The notes beneath the pieces are model-generated. The model was not told where the DNA came from and searched no databases. It saw nothing but the letters and a program-made list of their open reading frames with translations. 64,000 bases of DNA from Halomonas sp. KG2. GTDB taxonomy: Bacteria > Pseudomonadota > Gammaproteobacteria > Pseudomonadales > Halomonadaceae. Position numbers and translations under genes: made by a program. This document shows positions 17,893 to 26,412 of this stretch, one piece after another. Numbering within the stretch: position 1 is the first letter of the stretch; the number at the start of each line of letters is the position of its first letter. Location of the stretch: positions 3,844,001 through 3,908,000 of the forward strand of contig CP098528.1 of the NCBI GenBank assembly GCA_030440445.1. Direction: 5' to 3'.

Positions 17893-18254
17893 AACAGCGC
17901 CAGCTTCGCCAAACGTTGATTTTTTTACGCACCTCTTTCGAAGCAGTGCAACACTCGATTGCCGGTCGGTTAGACGACCCGCTGCCCTGCTGGCTAGACA
18001 CCAGCATGCTCACCCTACTATCACGAGAACTAACCCGCTGCAGCCAGCAAGCAAAGCCGCTCTTCGCCCCTCTCGTCACCGAGCAAATATTCATTGCCTC
18101 ACAGCAGTGTGACTTACTCCTCAAGCAGTGTCCCGGCGTGCTGAGCAGCGCCGTTTGCCACCGCCAGTTAAGCGCCATCATGCTGGCGCTAACCAACGCT
18201 ATTGAACAGATCAACACACCAGCCAAGCGCCGCTGGCCTTGGCAAAGAGCCTAA
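17883..18254 (+). CDS. Hypothetical protein, 123 residues
   Basis: Not recognised. The predicted protein is soluble and mostly helical, rich in Leu, Gln and Cys (five Cys, including PCW, RCS, QCDLLLKQCP and VCH), ending in a basic KRRWPWQRA tail. The plus strand is preferred over an equally long minus-strand frame because its composition looks protein-like and a terminator follows its stop. The start is uncertain: the ATG lies within a tandem repeat array and has no clear ribosome site. Confidence 0.5.
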   Translation: MTSEQRQLRQTLIFLRTSFEAVQHSIAGRLDDPLPCWLDTSMLTLLSRELTRCSQQAKPLFAPLVTEQIFIASQQCDLLLKQCPGVLSSAVCHRQLSAIMLALTNAIEQINTPAKRRWPWQRA

Positions 18255-18304
18255 ACCCCCCTTTACCTATACGCCGGTTATTACGTTAGCGGGGGGTATT
18301 TTTC
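18255..18304 (+). terminator. Terminator with C6/G6 stem
   Basis: CCCCCC (18256-18261) can pair with GGGGGG (18291-18296) across a 29-base loop, followed by TATTTTT. It begins immediately after the stop of the hypothetical gene. Confidence 0.6.
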
Positions 18305-18428
18305 CATCAAAAACCTTATCCCATGACTGCGCCGTAGCGGCTGGCAATTACTGAGTTAGCATTTACTAGTAAACTGGTCTATTCTGTTCGCCACGATGTA
18401 ATTGACCGTTTCCAAAAGGAGCTTGCTC

Positions 18429-19547
18429 ATGGCGTATGAAGCGCTTTTCGCCCCTCTTCAGCTAGGTAGTTTGTCGATTCCAAACCGAGTCATCATGGCG
18501 CCGCTGACACGCTCGCGCACTCCAGACAGCGTGCCAGGCACCCTGCAGGAAGCCTATTACGGCCAGCGGGCAGGCGCAGGGCTGATTATTAGTGAAGCAA
18601 CCAATATCTCCCCGACTGCCAAGGGCTATGTGTATACACCTGGCATCTGGACGGATGAGCAAGAAGCGGGCTGGAAAGGCGTGGTGGATGCGGTGCATGC
18701 CAAAGGTGGCCGTATCGCGCTACAGCTGTGGCACGTTGGGCGTGTGTCCCATGAAATGGTGCAACCGGATGGACAACAGCCTGTTGCCCCTAGCGCGCTA
18801 AAAGGCGAAGGCGCTCAGTGCTTTGTTGAATTTGAAGACGGGACGGCTGGTCAGCACCCTACTAGCACGCCCCGGGCACTGGAAACCGATGAGATTCCCG
18901 GCATTGTTGATGACTACCGCCAAGCCGCTGTTCGCGCTAAACGCGCAGGCTTCGACATGGTGGAAGTCCACGCGGCTAACGCTTACCTGCTTAACCAGTT
19001 CCTGGCCACCGGTACCAACCAGCGCACCGACCAGTACGGCGGCTCGTTGGAAAACCGCGCGCGCTTCCCGCTAGAGGTGGTCGATGCGGTGATTGAAGTT
19101 TTCGGTGCACAGCGTGTGGGCATTCGCCTAACGCCCTTTATCGAACTGTTCGGTCTGACCGATGATGAGCCTGAAGCCATGGCTTTCTATCTGGCGGAAC
19201 AACTGTCCAAACGCGGCTTAGCCTATCTGCATTTAAACGAGCCGAACTGGATCGGCGGTGATATCACTTTCCCTGACGGCTTTCGCGAACAAATGCGCGA
19301 GCGCTTTAACGGCAGCCTGATTTACTGCGGCAACTACGACGCAGAACGCGCGGAGTCGCGCATTAATCAAAACACCGCCGATGCCGTAGCCTTTGGCCGC
19401 CCTTATATTGCCAACCCCGACCTGCCGGAACGCTTCCGAGTGAATGCCCCTCTTACCGAACCGAACCATGAAACGTTCTACGGCGGTGATGAAAAGGGCT
19501 ACACCGATTACCCGTTTATGGCTAACGGCTACGATCGTATTGGCTAG
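18429..19547 (+). CDS. Old Yellow Enzyme family alkene reductase (NemA-like)
   Basis: 372-residue FMN oxidoreductase that reduces activated C=C bonds and nitro compounds with NAD(P)H. Motifs: SIPNRVIMAPLTRSRT near 13-28 (FMN site), LQLWHVGRVSH near 97-107, the His-Asn substrate anchor in VEVHAANAYLLNQFL, and YGGSLENRARFP. The C-terminal YCGNYDAE and FGRPYIANPDLPER complete the FMN phosphate site. I start at the ATG at 18429, 7 bp after AAGGAG, rather than the TTG at 18402. Single gene with its own terminator. Physiological substrate unknown. Confidence 0.9.
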   Translation: MAYEALFAPLQLGSLSIPNRVIMAPLTRSRTPDSVPGTLQEAYYGQRAGAGLIISEATNISPTAKGYVYTPGIWTDEQEAGWKGVVDAVHAKGGRIALQLWHVGRVSHEMVQPDGQQPVAPSALKGEGAQCFVEFEDGTAGQHPTSTPRALETDEIPGIVDDYRQAAVRAKRAGFDMVEVHAANAYLLNQFLATGTNQRTDQYGGSLENRARFPLEVVDAVIEVFGAQRVGIRLTPFIELFGLTDDEPEAMAFYLAEQLSKRGLAYLHLNEPNWIGGDITFPDGFREQMRERFNGSLIYCGNYDAERAESRINQNTADAVAFGRPYIANPDLPERFRVNAPLTEPNHETFYGGDEKGYTDYPFMANGYDRIG

Positions 19548-19580
19548 ATTTCTTGCCAAGCCAGAACCCTTATGAATGAA

Positions 19581-19606
19581 AAGCATCACTTAGGTGGTGC
19601 TTTTTT
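19581..19606 (+). terminator. Terminator of the Old Yellow Enzyme gene
   Basis: AAGCATCAC-TTAG-GTGGTGCTT followed by TTTTTA, about 34 bp after the stop codon. Confidence 0.85.
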
Positions 19607-19802
19607 ATGTCTGAATGCGTCAAAACGCTGCTAGGCTATTGATTCTTTAGTTTTAATATACTGGTGAGTCATGCTCAGTTCGCGGTTCACTCTACTGGTA
19701 TTCCTCATTGGCTTTGGGTGGCGCTTGCGTTAACACTGAATGCCGCTATTTACGACTAACTAAATAATAGGGCCTAAGCGCCGACAGATAGGACTCAATG
19801 AG

Positions 19803-20396
19803 ATGGATACCACTTCACTTCCGTTCTTGCTCGCTGTTGCTTCATTAGTGCTGGGGGTCGTGGCTGCGGCTATTTTCGTTTACGTGGTTCTTCCCAAACA
19901 ACGCCGCGCCAAAGCAAAGGCCGCCACGCCGCCGCCAGCACCCAAAGCAGAACCACAGCCTCCCTCGCCTGAACCAGAAGAACCGGTGCCCGCCAAGCGC
20001 GCAGCGAAAGTAAAACAACACTCTCTGTTTGTGATTTTTTCTCACCCCGATGCGACAACAGATGAACGTCTAACCGAGTGGCTACGGGGAAAAGAAGCCA
20101 GCTATGATGCGATCAAAAAGGTTTTCTTTATCAAAGGCAAACAACCCTCGAACCCGATCACGATCGCCAACGCCTTTCCACCTGGAGAAATGCCTGACCT
20201 ACTGCAAGGCGAGACCCACGAACCCATTCGTGGGATTAGCTTGCTGGTTAAGCCGCCGCTACATAAACGTCGCAATCAGCAAATGTACGTTTATGTAGAG
20301 CTTGCCAAAGAGTTAAACGAAACCTTTAGCGGCAACTTACTCGATGCCGAGCAGCAGCCCGCCTCAGAGTCGACTTACACACAGATTATTGGTTGA
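19803..20396 (+). CDS. Membrane-anchored ZipA-like protein (FtsZ-binding-domain fold)
   Basis: 197 residues in the ZipA layout: a single N-terminal TM (residues about 7-29, LLAVASLVLGVVAAAIFVYV), a basic and Pro/Ala/Glu-rich linker (about 32-72), and a C-terminal globular domain. The domain shows the ZipA-type pattern NPITIANAFPPGEMPDL, GISLLVKPP, MYVYVELAKEL, GNLLDAEQQP and a terminal YTQIIG. These align in order with the E. coli ZipA segments SLANMVKPGTFDPEM, GVTIFMQVPS, ADEVGGVVLDDQ and YQDII. It is shorter than ZipA (about 330) and not beside ligA, so it may be a paralogue. Role in division is inferred. Confidence 0.55.
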   Translation: MDTTSLPFLLAVASLVLGVVAAAIFVYVVLPKQRRAKAKAATPPPAPKAEPQPPSPEPEEPVPAKRAAKVKQHSLFVIFSHPDATTDERLTEWLRGKEASYDAIKKVFFIKGKQPSNPITIANAFPPGEMPDLLQGETHEPIRGISLLVKPPLHKRRNQQMYVYVELAKELNETFSGNLLDAEQQPASESTYTQIIG

Positions 20397-20411
20397 TCGG
20401 TTAGCGATCAA
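20393..20411. terminator. Hairpin covering both stop codons of convergent genes
   Basis: TTGATCG-GTTAG-CGATCAA, a perfect 7-bp stem, spans the ZipA-like stop (TGA 20394-20396) and the stop of the ABC-F gene (20408-20410). There is no T-run, so it may act as a bidirectional 3' end structure rather than a classical terminator. Confidence 0.4.
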
Positions 20412-21997
20412 ACAACGCCCTGGCTACGTAGGTAGTCGTCGTAGCTGCCGCTAAAGTCGACAATACCTTCCGGCTGCATATCAATAATGCGCGTGGCCAG
20501 CGAGGAAACAAACTCGCGGTCGTGGCTGACAAAGATCAGCGTGCCTGGGTAGTTCTCCAGCGCTAAGTTCAGCGCCTCAATCGATTCCATATCCAGGTGG
20601 TTGGTCGGCTCATCCATTAGCAGCACGTTCGGGTTGGTGAGCGTTAGCTTGCCAAACAGCATGCGCCCCTGCTCGCCACCGGAAATGACCTTCACCGATT
20701 TACCAATATCGTCGCTGGAAAACAGCATCCGGCCCAACGCGCCGCGCACCACTTGCTCGCCGCCTTTGGTCCACTGGCTCATCCACTCGAAGAGCGTGGC
20801 ATCAACAGGAAAGTCGTCGGTGTGGTCTTGGCCAAACATGCCAACTTCTGCTGCATCGGTCCACTTCACTTCACCGGCATCGGGGTGTAAATCACCCGCC
20901 AGGGTTTTCAGCAGGGTGGTTTTACCAATGCCGTTGGGGCCGATAATAGCAATGCGCTCACCCGCTTCTACGGTCATCGAGAAACGCTCGAAGAGCGGCT
21001 TCTCATCGTCGTAGCCTTTGGTAATGGCATCAACATTCACGGCATTACGGTGGATCTTTTTATTCTGCTCAAAGCGGATAAACGGGCTAACCCGGCTCGA
21101 AGGCTTGATATCTTCCAGCTTGATTTTGTCGATCTGGCGCGCCCGTGAAGTGGCCTGTTTGGCTTTGGAGGCGTTGGCCGAGAAGCGGCTAACAAACTGC
21201 TGAAGCTCGGCAATTTGGGCTTTTTTCTTGGCGTTATCCGAGTGCTGGCGCTCGCGGGCAGCGGTGGCCGCTGTCATGTAGTCGTCGTAGTTGCCGGGGA
21301 ACAGGGTAATTTCCCCGTAATCCAGATCCGCCATGTGCGTGCACACACTGTTCAGGAAGTGGCGGTCGTGAGAGATGATAATCATGGTACTGCTGCGCGC
21401 TTTGAGAATATCTTCCAGCCAGCGGATAGTATTGATATCCAGGTGGTTAGTCGGCTCATCGAGCAGCAGAACATCCGGGTCGGAAAACAGTGCTTGAGCC
21501 AGCAGAACACGCAGTTTCCAGCCGGGAGCAACTTCACTCATCGGACCGGTGTGCTGTTCAATGGGAATACCTAGCCCCAACAGTAGCTCTCCGGCGCGAG
21601 ACTCGGCGGTATAGCCGTCAAGCTCAGCAAAGCGTACTTCCAAGTCGGCCACCGCCATGCCATCCGCTTCACTCATTTCTGCTAGGGAGTAGATCCGTTC
21701 GCGTTCGGCGGCCACTTTCCACAGCTCAGCGTTCCCCATGATGACGGTGTCAATGACTCGTTCGTTCTCATAGGCAAACTGATCCTGGCGTAGCTTACCC
21801 AGCCGAGTGCTGCTATCCAGCATGACCTGCCCGGAAGAAGGCTCAAGCTCGCCACCCAAAATTTTCATAAAGGTGGACTTACCGCAACCATTGGCGCCAA
21901 TCAAACCGTAGCGATTGCCGTTATTAAATTTGACGGAGACATTTTCAAACAGGGGCTTGGCCCCAAACTGCATGGTGATATTGGCGGTTGCGATCAA
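20408..21997 (-). CDS. ybiT: ABC-F ATPase, YbiT type
   Basis: 529-residue ribosome-associated ATPase with two ABC cassettes. Walker A motifs are GANGCGKST near 34-42 and GPNGIGKTT near 350-358; both Walker B sites read [10 protein letters not shown] or [10 protein letters not shown]. The interdomain linker [20 protein letters not shown] is nearly the same as in E. coli YbiT. The first signature, [18 protein letters not shown], is the YbiT form rather than canonical LSGGQ. No TM segments, so not a transporter. ABC-F proteins modulate translation at the ribosomal E site; the specific role of YbiT is poorly defined. The 83 bp upstream of its start shows nothing notable. Confidence 0.92.
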   Translation of the reverse strand: MIATANITMQFGAKPLFENVSVKFNNGNRYGLIGANGCGKSTFMKILGGELEPSSGQVMLDSSTRLGKLRQDQFAYENERVIDTVIMGNAELWKVAAERERIYSLAEMSEADGMAVADLEVRFAELDGYTAESRAGELLLGLGIPIEQHTGPMSEVAPGWKLRVLLAQALFSDPDVLLLDEPTNHLDINTIRWLEDILKARSSTMIIISHDRHFLNSVCTHMADLDYGEITLFPGNYDDYMTAATAARERQHSDNAKKKAQIAELQQFVSRFSANASKAKQATSRARQIDKIKLEDIKPSSRVSPFIRFEQNKKIHRNAVNVDAITKGYDDEKPLFERFSMTVEAGERIAIIGPNGIGKTTLLKTLAGDLHPDAGEVKWTDAAEVGMFGQDHTDDFPVDATLFEWMSQWTKGGEQVVRGALGRMLFSSDDIGKSVKVISGGEQGRMLFGKLTLTNPNVLLMDEPTNHLDMESIEALNLALENYPGTLIFVSHDREFVSSLATRIIDMQPEGIVDFSGSYDDYLRSQGVV

Positions 21998-22080
21998 GAT
22001 GTGAGCCCTGGTTAACAGTGTAATTGCGCATTCAAAGGCTCGCGATTCTACGCGCCTTTGAGCAGCGTTACACCTCCCAC

Positions 22081-22947
22081 CTAGTGCGCGTTGTCTAGCG
22101 TCGCCGGAAGTTCGAGTAGAAAACGTTCACCATCAAGCGCTTGGCGCAGCCGGGTGTGCATTATCTCAACAATACCTGGATGCTCACCAACCAGCGCGGT
22201 GGTCGTCACACTCAAACCTGGGTGGCGCTGTTCAGCGGCAGCGCAAATCTCGGCGATATCGCCACCTTCCCCCGCATGACGCCCAGGCGAGAGAAACAGC
22301 ATCGCTAGGATGACCGGGCCTGCTTGGAACTCCGGTGTATCCAATAAATGCTCTAACAGCGGCTCGTTAAAGCGATATTCATCACCTTCACGACGCTCCA
22401 TGGAGGCTGCCGCCACACAGGCCACGTCATCACCAAGCAGTACACTAAGCTGTCCCGCCAAGCGGTTGCGCACGGCGGTCACTTCAGGAATCGGACTACC
22501 GTGATCGACCAGCGCTACATGCGGCGTCGTTCCCGCCTGGTGCTTGTCGCGAACGTTGTCGGCCAGCAGCTTGGCTAAGCGCAGGTCATTATTGCCCCGC
22601 TCATCCACCAGCGGCTGAGCCACACGAACGCTCACCTGGGGAAAACGCGCCTGCAGTGCGGCCATGCGCTCTGGCAAGTAGCCCGTCAGTGCTTTACTTG
22701 GGCCAAAGAAAAACGGCAGCACAATGATCTCTGTCGCCCCATTCTCGGCACTGCGCTCAGCAGCTGGGCCCAGAGTCATCGCAGGGATGTCGTCGACCTC
22801 GTCGGGAGGGATTTTATTGGAGTGCAGCAAGGAAGCCGCCTGCACGGTTTCGCCTAGCTGCTGGCTGAGTGCAAACGCTACGCGGCGCAGATTATGGGTT
22901 GCCTGAGGCCGTAATGAGCCGTTATCGACGAGAAAAATAGCGCGCAT
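22081..22947 (-). CDS. CbiX/SirB-family chelatase-like protein, two half-domains
   Basis: 288 residues made of two similar CbiX halves. CbiX/SirB enzymes insert Co or Fe into sirohydrochlorin with a His pair. The C-terminal half keeps both: [11 protein letters not shown] near 147-157 and [13 protein letters not shown] near 223-235. The N-terminal half has lost them: [11 protein letters not shown] at 7-17, and [15 protein letters not shown] at the second His position. So at most one site per chain can work. No siroheme or cobalamin genes lie nearby. Chelatase activity and metal are uncertain. Confidence 0.7.
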   Translation of the reverse strand: MRAIFLVDNGSLRPQATHNLRRVAFALSQQLGETVQAASLLHSNKIPPDEVDDIPAMTLGPAAERSAENGATEIIVLPFFFGPSKALTGYLPERMAALQARFPQVSVRVAQPLVDERGNNDLRLAKLLADNVRDKHQAGTTPHVALVDHGSPIPEVTAVRNRLAGQLSVLLGDDVACVAAASMERREGDEYRFNEPLLEHLLDTPEFQAGPVILAMLFLSPGRHAGEGGDIAEICAAAEQRHPGLSVTTTALVGEHPGIVEIMHTRLRQALDGERFLLELPATLDNAH

Positions 22948-23041
22948 GTCGGTCTCCGGAGATGGTCAAGTAAGTAATCACTAAAGGCATGATAAGATGA
23001 GCGCTTTAACCGATGTACCGTACTCATGATGCTTGATAGCG

Positions 23042-23626
23042 ATGTTTGATACTACCGCCCTGAACCAGCAAAGAAACTTCTTCGATGGCCATACCGATAT
23101 CTGGCTTTTTGGTTATGGCTCGCTGATCTGGAAGGCCGACTTCGCCTACTTGGAACGCCAGCCCGCCTACATTACCGGCTGGGCGCGGCGTTTTTGGCAA
23201 GGCTCCCACGACCACCGTGGCACGCCGGACGCACCGGGTCGCGTCGCTACGCTGATTCGTGCCCAAGGGGAAGTATGTCACGGCATGGCATACCGCATTA
23301 CACCCGATGTGCTGGCACCGCTGGATGTACGTGAAAAGAACGGCTACCTGCGTGAAAAAGTGCCGCTCACTTTTCTAGCGCAGCATGGCAATGTGCAGGC
23401 GGCAAAGGCAACAACGGAAGGGCTAATTTACTTAGCTACTGAAGATAACCCAGCCTTTCTGGGCGAGGCATCGTTGGATGATATTGCACACCAAATTGCC
23501 CATTCCCATGGCCCGAGCGGCTCGAATAAAGCTTACTTACTGAACTTAGCCCAGGCGTTACGCGAATTAGGCACAGACGATGCGCATGTTTTCGCCATTG
23601 AGGAGCAGCTACACCGCTACCAATAA
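23042..23626 (+). CDS. chaC: ChaC-type gamma-glutamylcyclotransferase
   Basis: 194 residues. ChaC proteins cleave glutathione to 5-oxoproline and Cys-Gly in the cytoplasm. The signature YGSL appears in IWLFGYGSLIWK near 20-31. The catalytic Glu is expected in DVREKNGYLREKV near 96-108, and the conserved GWARRFWQGSHDHRGTP near 43-59 is present. I take the ATG at 23042 (MFDTTALNQ); a TTG three codons upstream is the other option and neither has a strong ribosome site. Divergent from the CbiX-like gene; its last 10 bp overlap the end of the convergent HPP gene. Confidence 0.88.
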   Translation: MFDTTALNQQRNFFDGHTDIWLFGYGSLIWKADFAYLERQPAYITGWARRFWQGSHDHRGTPDAPGRVATLIRAQGEVCHGMAYRITPDVLAPLDVREKNGYLREKVPLTFLAQHGNVQAAKATTEGLIYLATEDNPAFLGEASLDDIAHQIAHSHGPSGSNKAYLLNLAQALRELGTDDAHVFAIEEQLHRYQ

Positions 23627-24144
23627 CGTGGGTAACGGCGATGGCGCGCTAAATTATTCACCAAAATGGCTACTACCAGCATGACCACGCACCCAGCGCC
23701 AATGGGGATCAGCGGATACCACCAGCCTAGTTTGTGGACACTCGCCCCACCCGCTACCGCAATCAGCGCAGCGGCAGCCCCCGGTGGATGTACGGTGTGT
23801 GTTAGCTGCATCACCAGTATGGAAAGCGACACCGCTAGTGCCATCGAGATAGGCGTCGCGCCCAGCAGTTGGTAGCACCCCACCCCCACCAGCGCCGACA
23901 AAACACTACCAAACAGCACATGGCTTGGCTGGGCGAACGGGCTTTCAGGCGCTGCATAAACCAACACCGACGTTGCCCCAAAGGAGCCTACGATTAATAA
24001 CTGCTGCGAGAGCCAAGCGGCGCTTAGCCAGCATATAACGGCCATACCAGTAAAAGCGCCCAGCCATGACCAGCAGGCATCTTGCCAGCCGACGGGGCGG
24101 CGCGCCGTTGGCTCTCCTCGCATCTTGCCAAGATAAGCTTTCAT
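23617..24144 (-). CDS. HPP-family integral membrane protein
   Basis: About 175 residues with four or five hydrophobic segments and the family signature HPPGAAAAL near 117-125, after LVMQLTHTV. HPP proteins are inner-membrane proteins; some plant and cyanobacterial members carry nitrite, but the bacterial substrate is generally unknown. I place the start at the ATG at 24144 (MKAYLGKMRGE), preceded by GAGGGAG; upstream in-frame residues to 24216 look non-coding. It ends inside the last codons of chaC (10-bp tail overlap). Confidence 0.8.
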   Translation of the reverse strand: MKAYLGKMRGEPTARRPVGWQDACWSWLGAFTGMAVICWLSAAWLSQQLLIVGSFGATSVLVYAAPESPFAQPSHVLFGSVLSALVGVGCYQLLGATPISMALAVSLSILVMQLTHTVHPPGAAAALIAVAGGASVHKLGWWYPLIPIGAGCVVMLVVAILVNNLARHRRYPRYW

Positions 24145-24253
24145 CGCTCCCTCTCTGCACAAAAAGAGTGCAGATGATGGCAAAATGCACCAAATAAGCA
24201 AATGACAATTGATCACTTATCTAATGAAACTGACTCAAGGGCGCTCGCCCTCT

Positions 24254-24547
24254 CTACATCATTAGCCACGACAGGATAAACAGCGCCAGCACAATACGCA
24301 CGATGGCTCCTAGTAAGGAGCCTCGCAGCAGCGCTCGAAAGCCGCGCCATAACAGCCACAAGCCAATTACCAACACCAGAATGCTAAAGAACGACGCATT
24401 GATACCCAGGGAGCGGGTAAGGCCATCAATAAAGTCATCAAACGCGCCGAAAAAGTTGGTGAAGAAGCCCAATAAAAATTCCACCACCACACGAATAGCA
24501 TCGCCAATCGCTTCGCCTACACCATCAAAAAATCCGTTTGCCTGCAT
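24254..24547 (-). CDS. Small membrane protein, 97 residues
   Basis: Not recognised. The N-terminal half is amphipathic (FFDGVGEAIGDAIRVVVEFL, then FFTNFFGAFDDFIDGL). The C-terminal half has two TM stretches (about 53-70 and 80-96) separated by a basic turn, WRGFRALLRG. The hydrophobic pattern and Phe/Asp-rich amphipathic segment look protein-like, unlike the opposite-strand frame. Ribosome site weak (GGAAA). No functional inference possible. Confidence 0.55.
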   Translation of the reverse strand: MQANGFFDGVGEAIGDAIRVVVEFLLGFFTNFFGAFDDFIDGLTRSLGINASFFSILVLVIGLWLLWRGFRALLRGSLLGAIVRIVLALFILSWLMM

Positions 24548-24710
24548 GCGTTATTTCCATCGCTAAAAGGTTTTCGATATTGTCAGTTAAAACCACGCTA
24601 TTGCATAGCATGCCCATTAAGCAGCGTGCCCCTCCCTTTTGCGTCCCACCCTTAAGACGTTTACCCTATTTCACTTTTTCGACTGACGCGTTACAACGTT
24701 GTGAACGCAA

Positions 24711-24923
24711 TAGCGGGAGAGACTGGTGCTAGCCACCAGCGCCGAAGGAGCAACGACCCCGGAAACTCTCAGGCCACCGGACCGCTATCGCTACGGTACT
24801 TACTAAAACAGTAATTACTAACATTTTCCGAAGAGCGGTTGATGACTGCGTCACTCAGCCCACCGAAGGAGCAAGCGCCTCAGCCTCAATAGATGCGTGA
24901 ATCTCTCAGGTTCCATGACGGAA
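24711..24923 (+). ncRNA. Tandem glycine riboswitch (two aptamers)
   Basis: Both aptamers carry the conserved glycine-riboswitch core. Aptamer 1: P1 TAGCGG (24711-24716) pairs with CCGCTA (24782-24787), with GCCGAAGGAGCAA at 24741-24753 and AAACTCTCAGG at 24763-24773. Aptamer 2: P1 TTCCG (24826-24830) pairs with CGGAA (24919-24923), with ACCGAAGGAGCAA at 24862-24874 and AATCTCTCAGG at 24900-24910. A linker of about 38 bp joins them. Downstream, CCTAGC and GCTAGG (about 24932-24950) form a hairpin without a T-run. The dadA ribosome site GGAGAG could pair with CTCTC of aptamer 2, so translational control is possible. It controls the following DadA-type gene. Confidence 0.92.
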
Positions 24924-24986
24924 GGGGTACGCCTAGCCAATGTTGCTAGGGGTATCGCTTGACGCTCATACAATCTGGAGAGACTT

Positions 24987-26237
24987 ATGCAACGCATTGC
25001 TATTATTGGCGGTGGGATCACTGGTATTACAAGTGCTTATGCGCTGGCCAAGCGCGGCTTTGATGTGACTGTTTTTGAAAAACACCGCTATGCGGCAATG
25101 GAAACGTCATTTGCCAACGGCGGGCAGCTCTCGGCATCGAATGCTGAAGTGTGGAACCACTGGCCGACGGTGCTTAAAGGCCTGCGCTGGATGCTAAAAA
25201 ACGACGCGCCGCTCCTGGTCAACCCTCGCCCTAGTTGGCACAAACTCAGTTGGTTTGCAGCGTTCATCGCCGCCATTCCCCGTTATGCCGACAACACCAC
25301 GGAAACCACTCGGTTAGCCATTGCTGCCCGGGAACACTTATTCCAGTGGGCGAAAGACGAGCAGATTGATTTCGATCTTAAACAGCAAGGCATTTTGCAT
25401 ATCTATCGTGACAAAGCTGGCTTTGATCACGCAGCACGCGTGTCGCAGTTGCTAGCGAAAGGCGGCCTTGAACGCAGATCGGTCACGCCGGATGAAATGC
25501 GCGCCATCGAGCCAACCTTGGCAGGTAGTTACTATGGCGGTTTCTATACCGAAAGCGACGCCACTGGCGATATCCATAAATACACCAACGGCCTCGCTCA
25601 GGCAGCCGCCAAGCGTGGCGTGCAGCTTAACTATGGCCACCATATTGACGATATTGGCGCTGACGAGAATGGGGCTTGGGTAAGCGCCACAGTCGATAAC
25701 AACAGCATGAGCCAACGTTTTGACAGCGTGGTCGTTTGTGCGGGGACCGGCAGCCGAGCCATTGCCGCCAAATTAGGCGATCGCGTTAACATCTATCCCG
25801 TAAAAGGCTACTCCATTACCGTACAGCTCGATGACGAGGCCTCTCAGCAAGCCGCACCAACCGTCAGCCTGCTAGACGATGAAACCAAGTTGGTGACCAG
25901 CCGTTTGGGGCTAAACCGCTTCCGCGTGGCTGGCACCGCTGAATTTAACGGCGCGAATCGCGATATACGCAACGATCGCATTGAACCGCTGGTTCGCTGG
26001 GTAGAAGAGTGCTTCCCTGGCGTGAGTACCCAACGCGTAGTGCCCTGGGCGGGCCTGCGTCCAATGTTACCTAATATGCTGCCCAAAGTTGGACCTGGCC
26101 GTTTGCCCACTGTTTTCTATAACACCGGCCACGGCCACCTAGGCTGGACACTGTCAGCCATTACCGCCGAAATGCTGGCGGACGCGGTGGAGGAGAAAAA
26201 TATCCTCCGCGAGACAGTAACCCAACCGCTTACTTAA
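24987..26237 (+). CDS. dadA: DadA-type FAD amino acid dehydrogenase, glycine-riboswitch controlled
   Basis: 416 residues of the DadA branch of the DAO family. N-terminal FAD site IAIIGGGITGITSAYALAKRG near 4-24, then NGGQLSASNAEVWN, the DadA-specific flavin contact. C-terminal PWAGLRPMLPNMLPKVG and YNTGHGHLGWTLS close the FAD pocket. DadA enzymes deaminate D-amino acids and feed electrons to the quinone pool at the inner membrane. The tandem glycine riboswitch in the leader suggests glycine is the inducer and maybe a substrate. Ribosome site GGAG lies 6 bp before the ATG. Followed by TRAP transporter genes on the same strand. Confidence 0.88.
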   Translation: MQRIAIIGGGITGITSAYALAKRGFDVTVFEKHRYAAMETSFANGGQLSASNAEVWNHWPTVLKGLRWMLKNDAPLLVNPRPSWHKLSWFAAFIAAIPRYADNTTETTRLAIAAREHLFQWAKDEQIDFDLKQQGILHIYRDKAGFDHAARVSQLLAKGGLERRSVTPDEMRAIEPTLAGSYYGGFYTESDATGDIHKYTNGLAQAAAKRGVQLNYGHHIDDIGADENGAWVSATVDNNSMSQRFDSVVVCAGTGSRAIAAKLGDRVNIYPVKGYSITVQLDDEASQQAAPTVSLLDDETKLVTSRLGLNRFRVAGTAEFNGANRDIRNDRIEPLVRWVEECFPGVSTQRVVPWAGLRPMLPNMLPKVGPGRLPTVFYNTGHGHLGWTLSAITAEMLADAVEEKNILRETVTQPLT

Positions 26238-26256
26238 CCTCAACCACACCATCAGT

Positions 26257-26290
26257 ACGTGAGGGAACCTCCCCAGGAGTCCCCTCACGT
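26257..26290 (+). terminator. Strong hairpin after dadA
   Basis: ACGTGAGGG pairs perfectly with CCCTCACGT, with an inner CTCC/GGAG stem. It is followed by GCGCCTTTAG, so the T-run is poor; possibly a partial terminator before dctP. Confidence 0.55.
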
Positions 26291-26412
26291 GCGCCTTTAG
26301 GTATTGCATAGTCTGCACCTAACTACATATTCTGCTAGTAGGCACTCCTTATAAATCCAATAACGCGCCCATAGCGCCCCGTAGCTCACGACAATAAACC
26401 AGGAGACTGACT

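Noticed and set aside
17855..18226. 123-codon minus-strand frame opposite the hypothetical gene
   Set aside because: Cys/Ser/Arg-rich composition typical of an antisense shadow; the plus-strand frame has a terminator at its end and more protein-like composition.
24303..24566. 87-codon plus-strand frame opposite the small membrane protein
   Set aside because: Basic, Pro/Ser/Lys-rich shadow; the minus-strand frame shows amphipathic and TM patterns.
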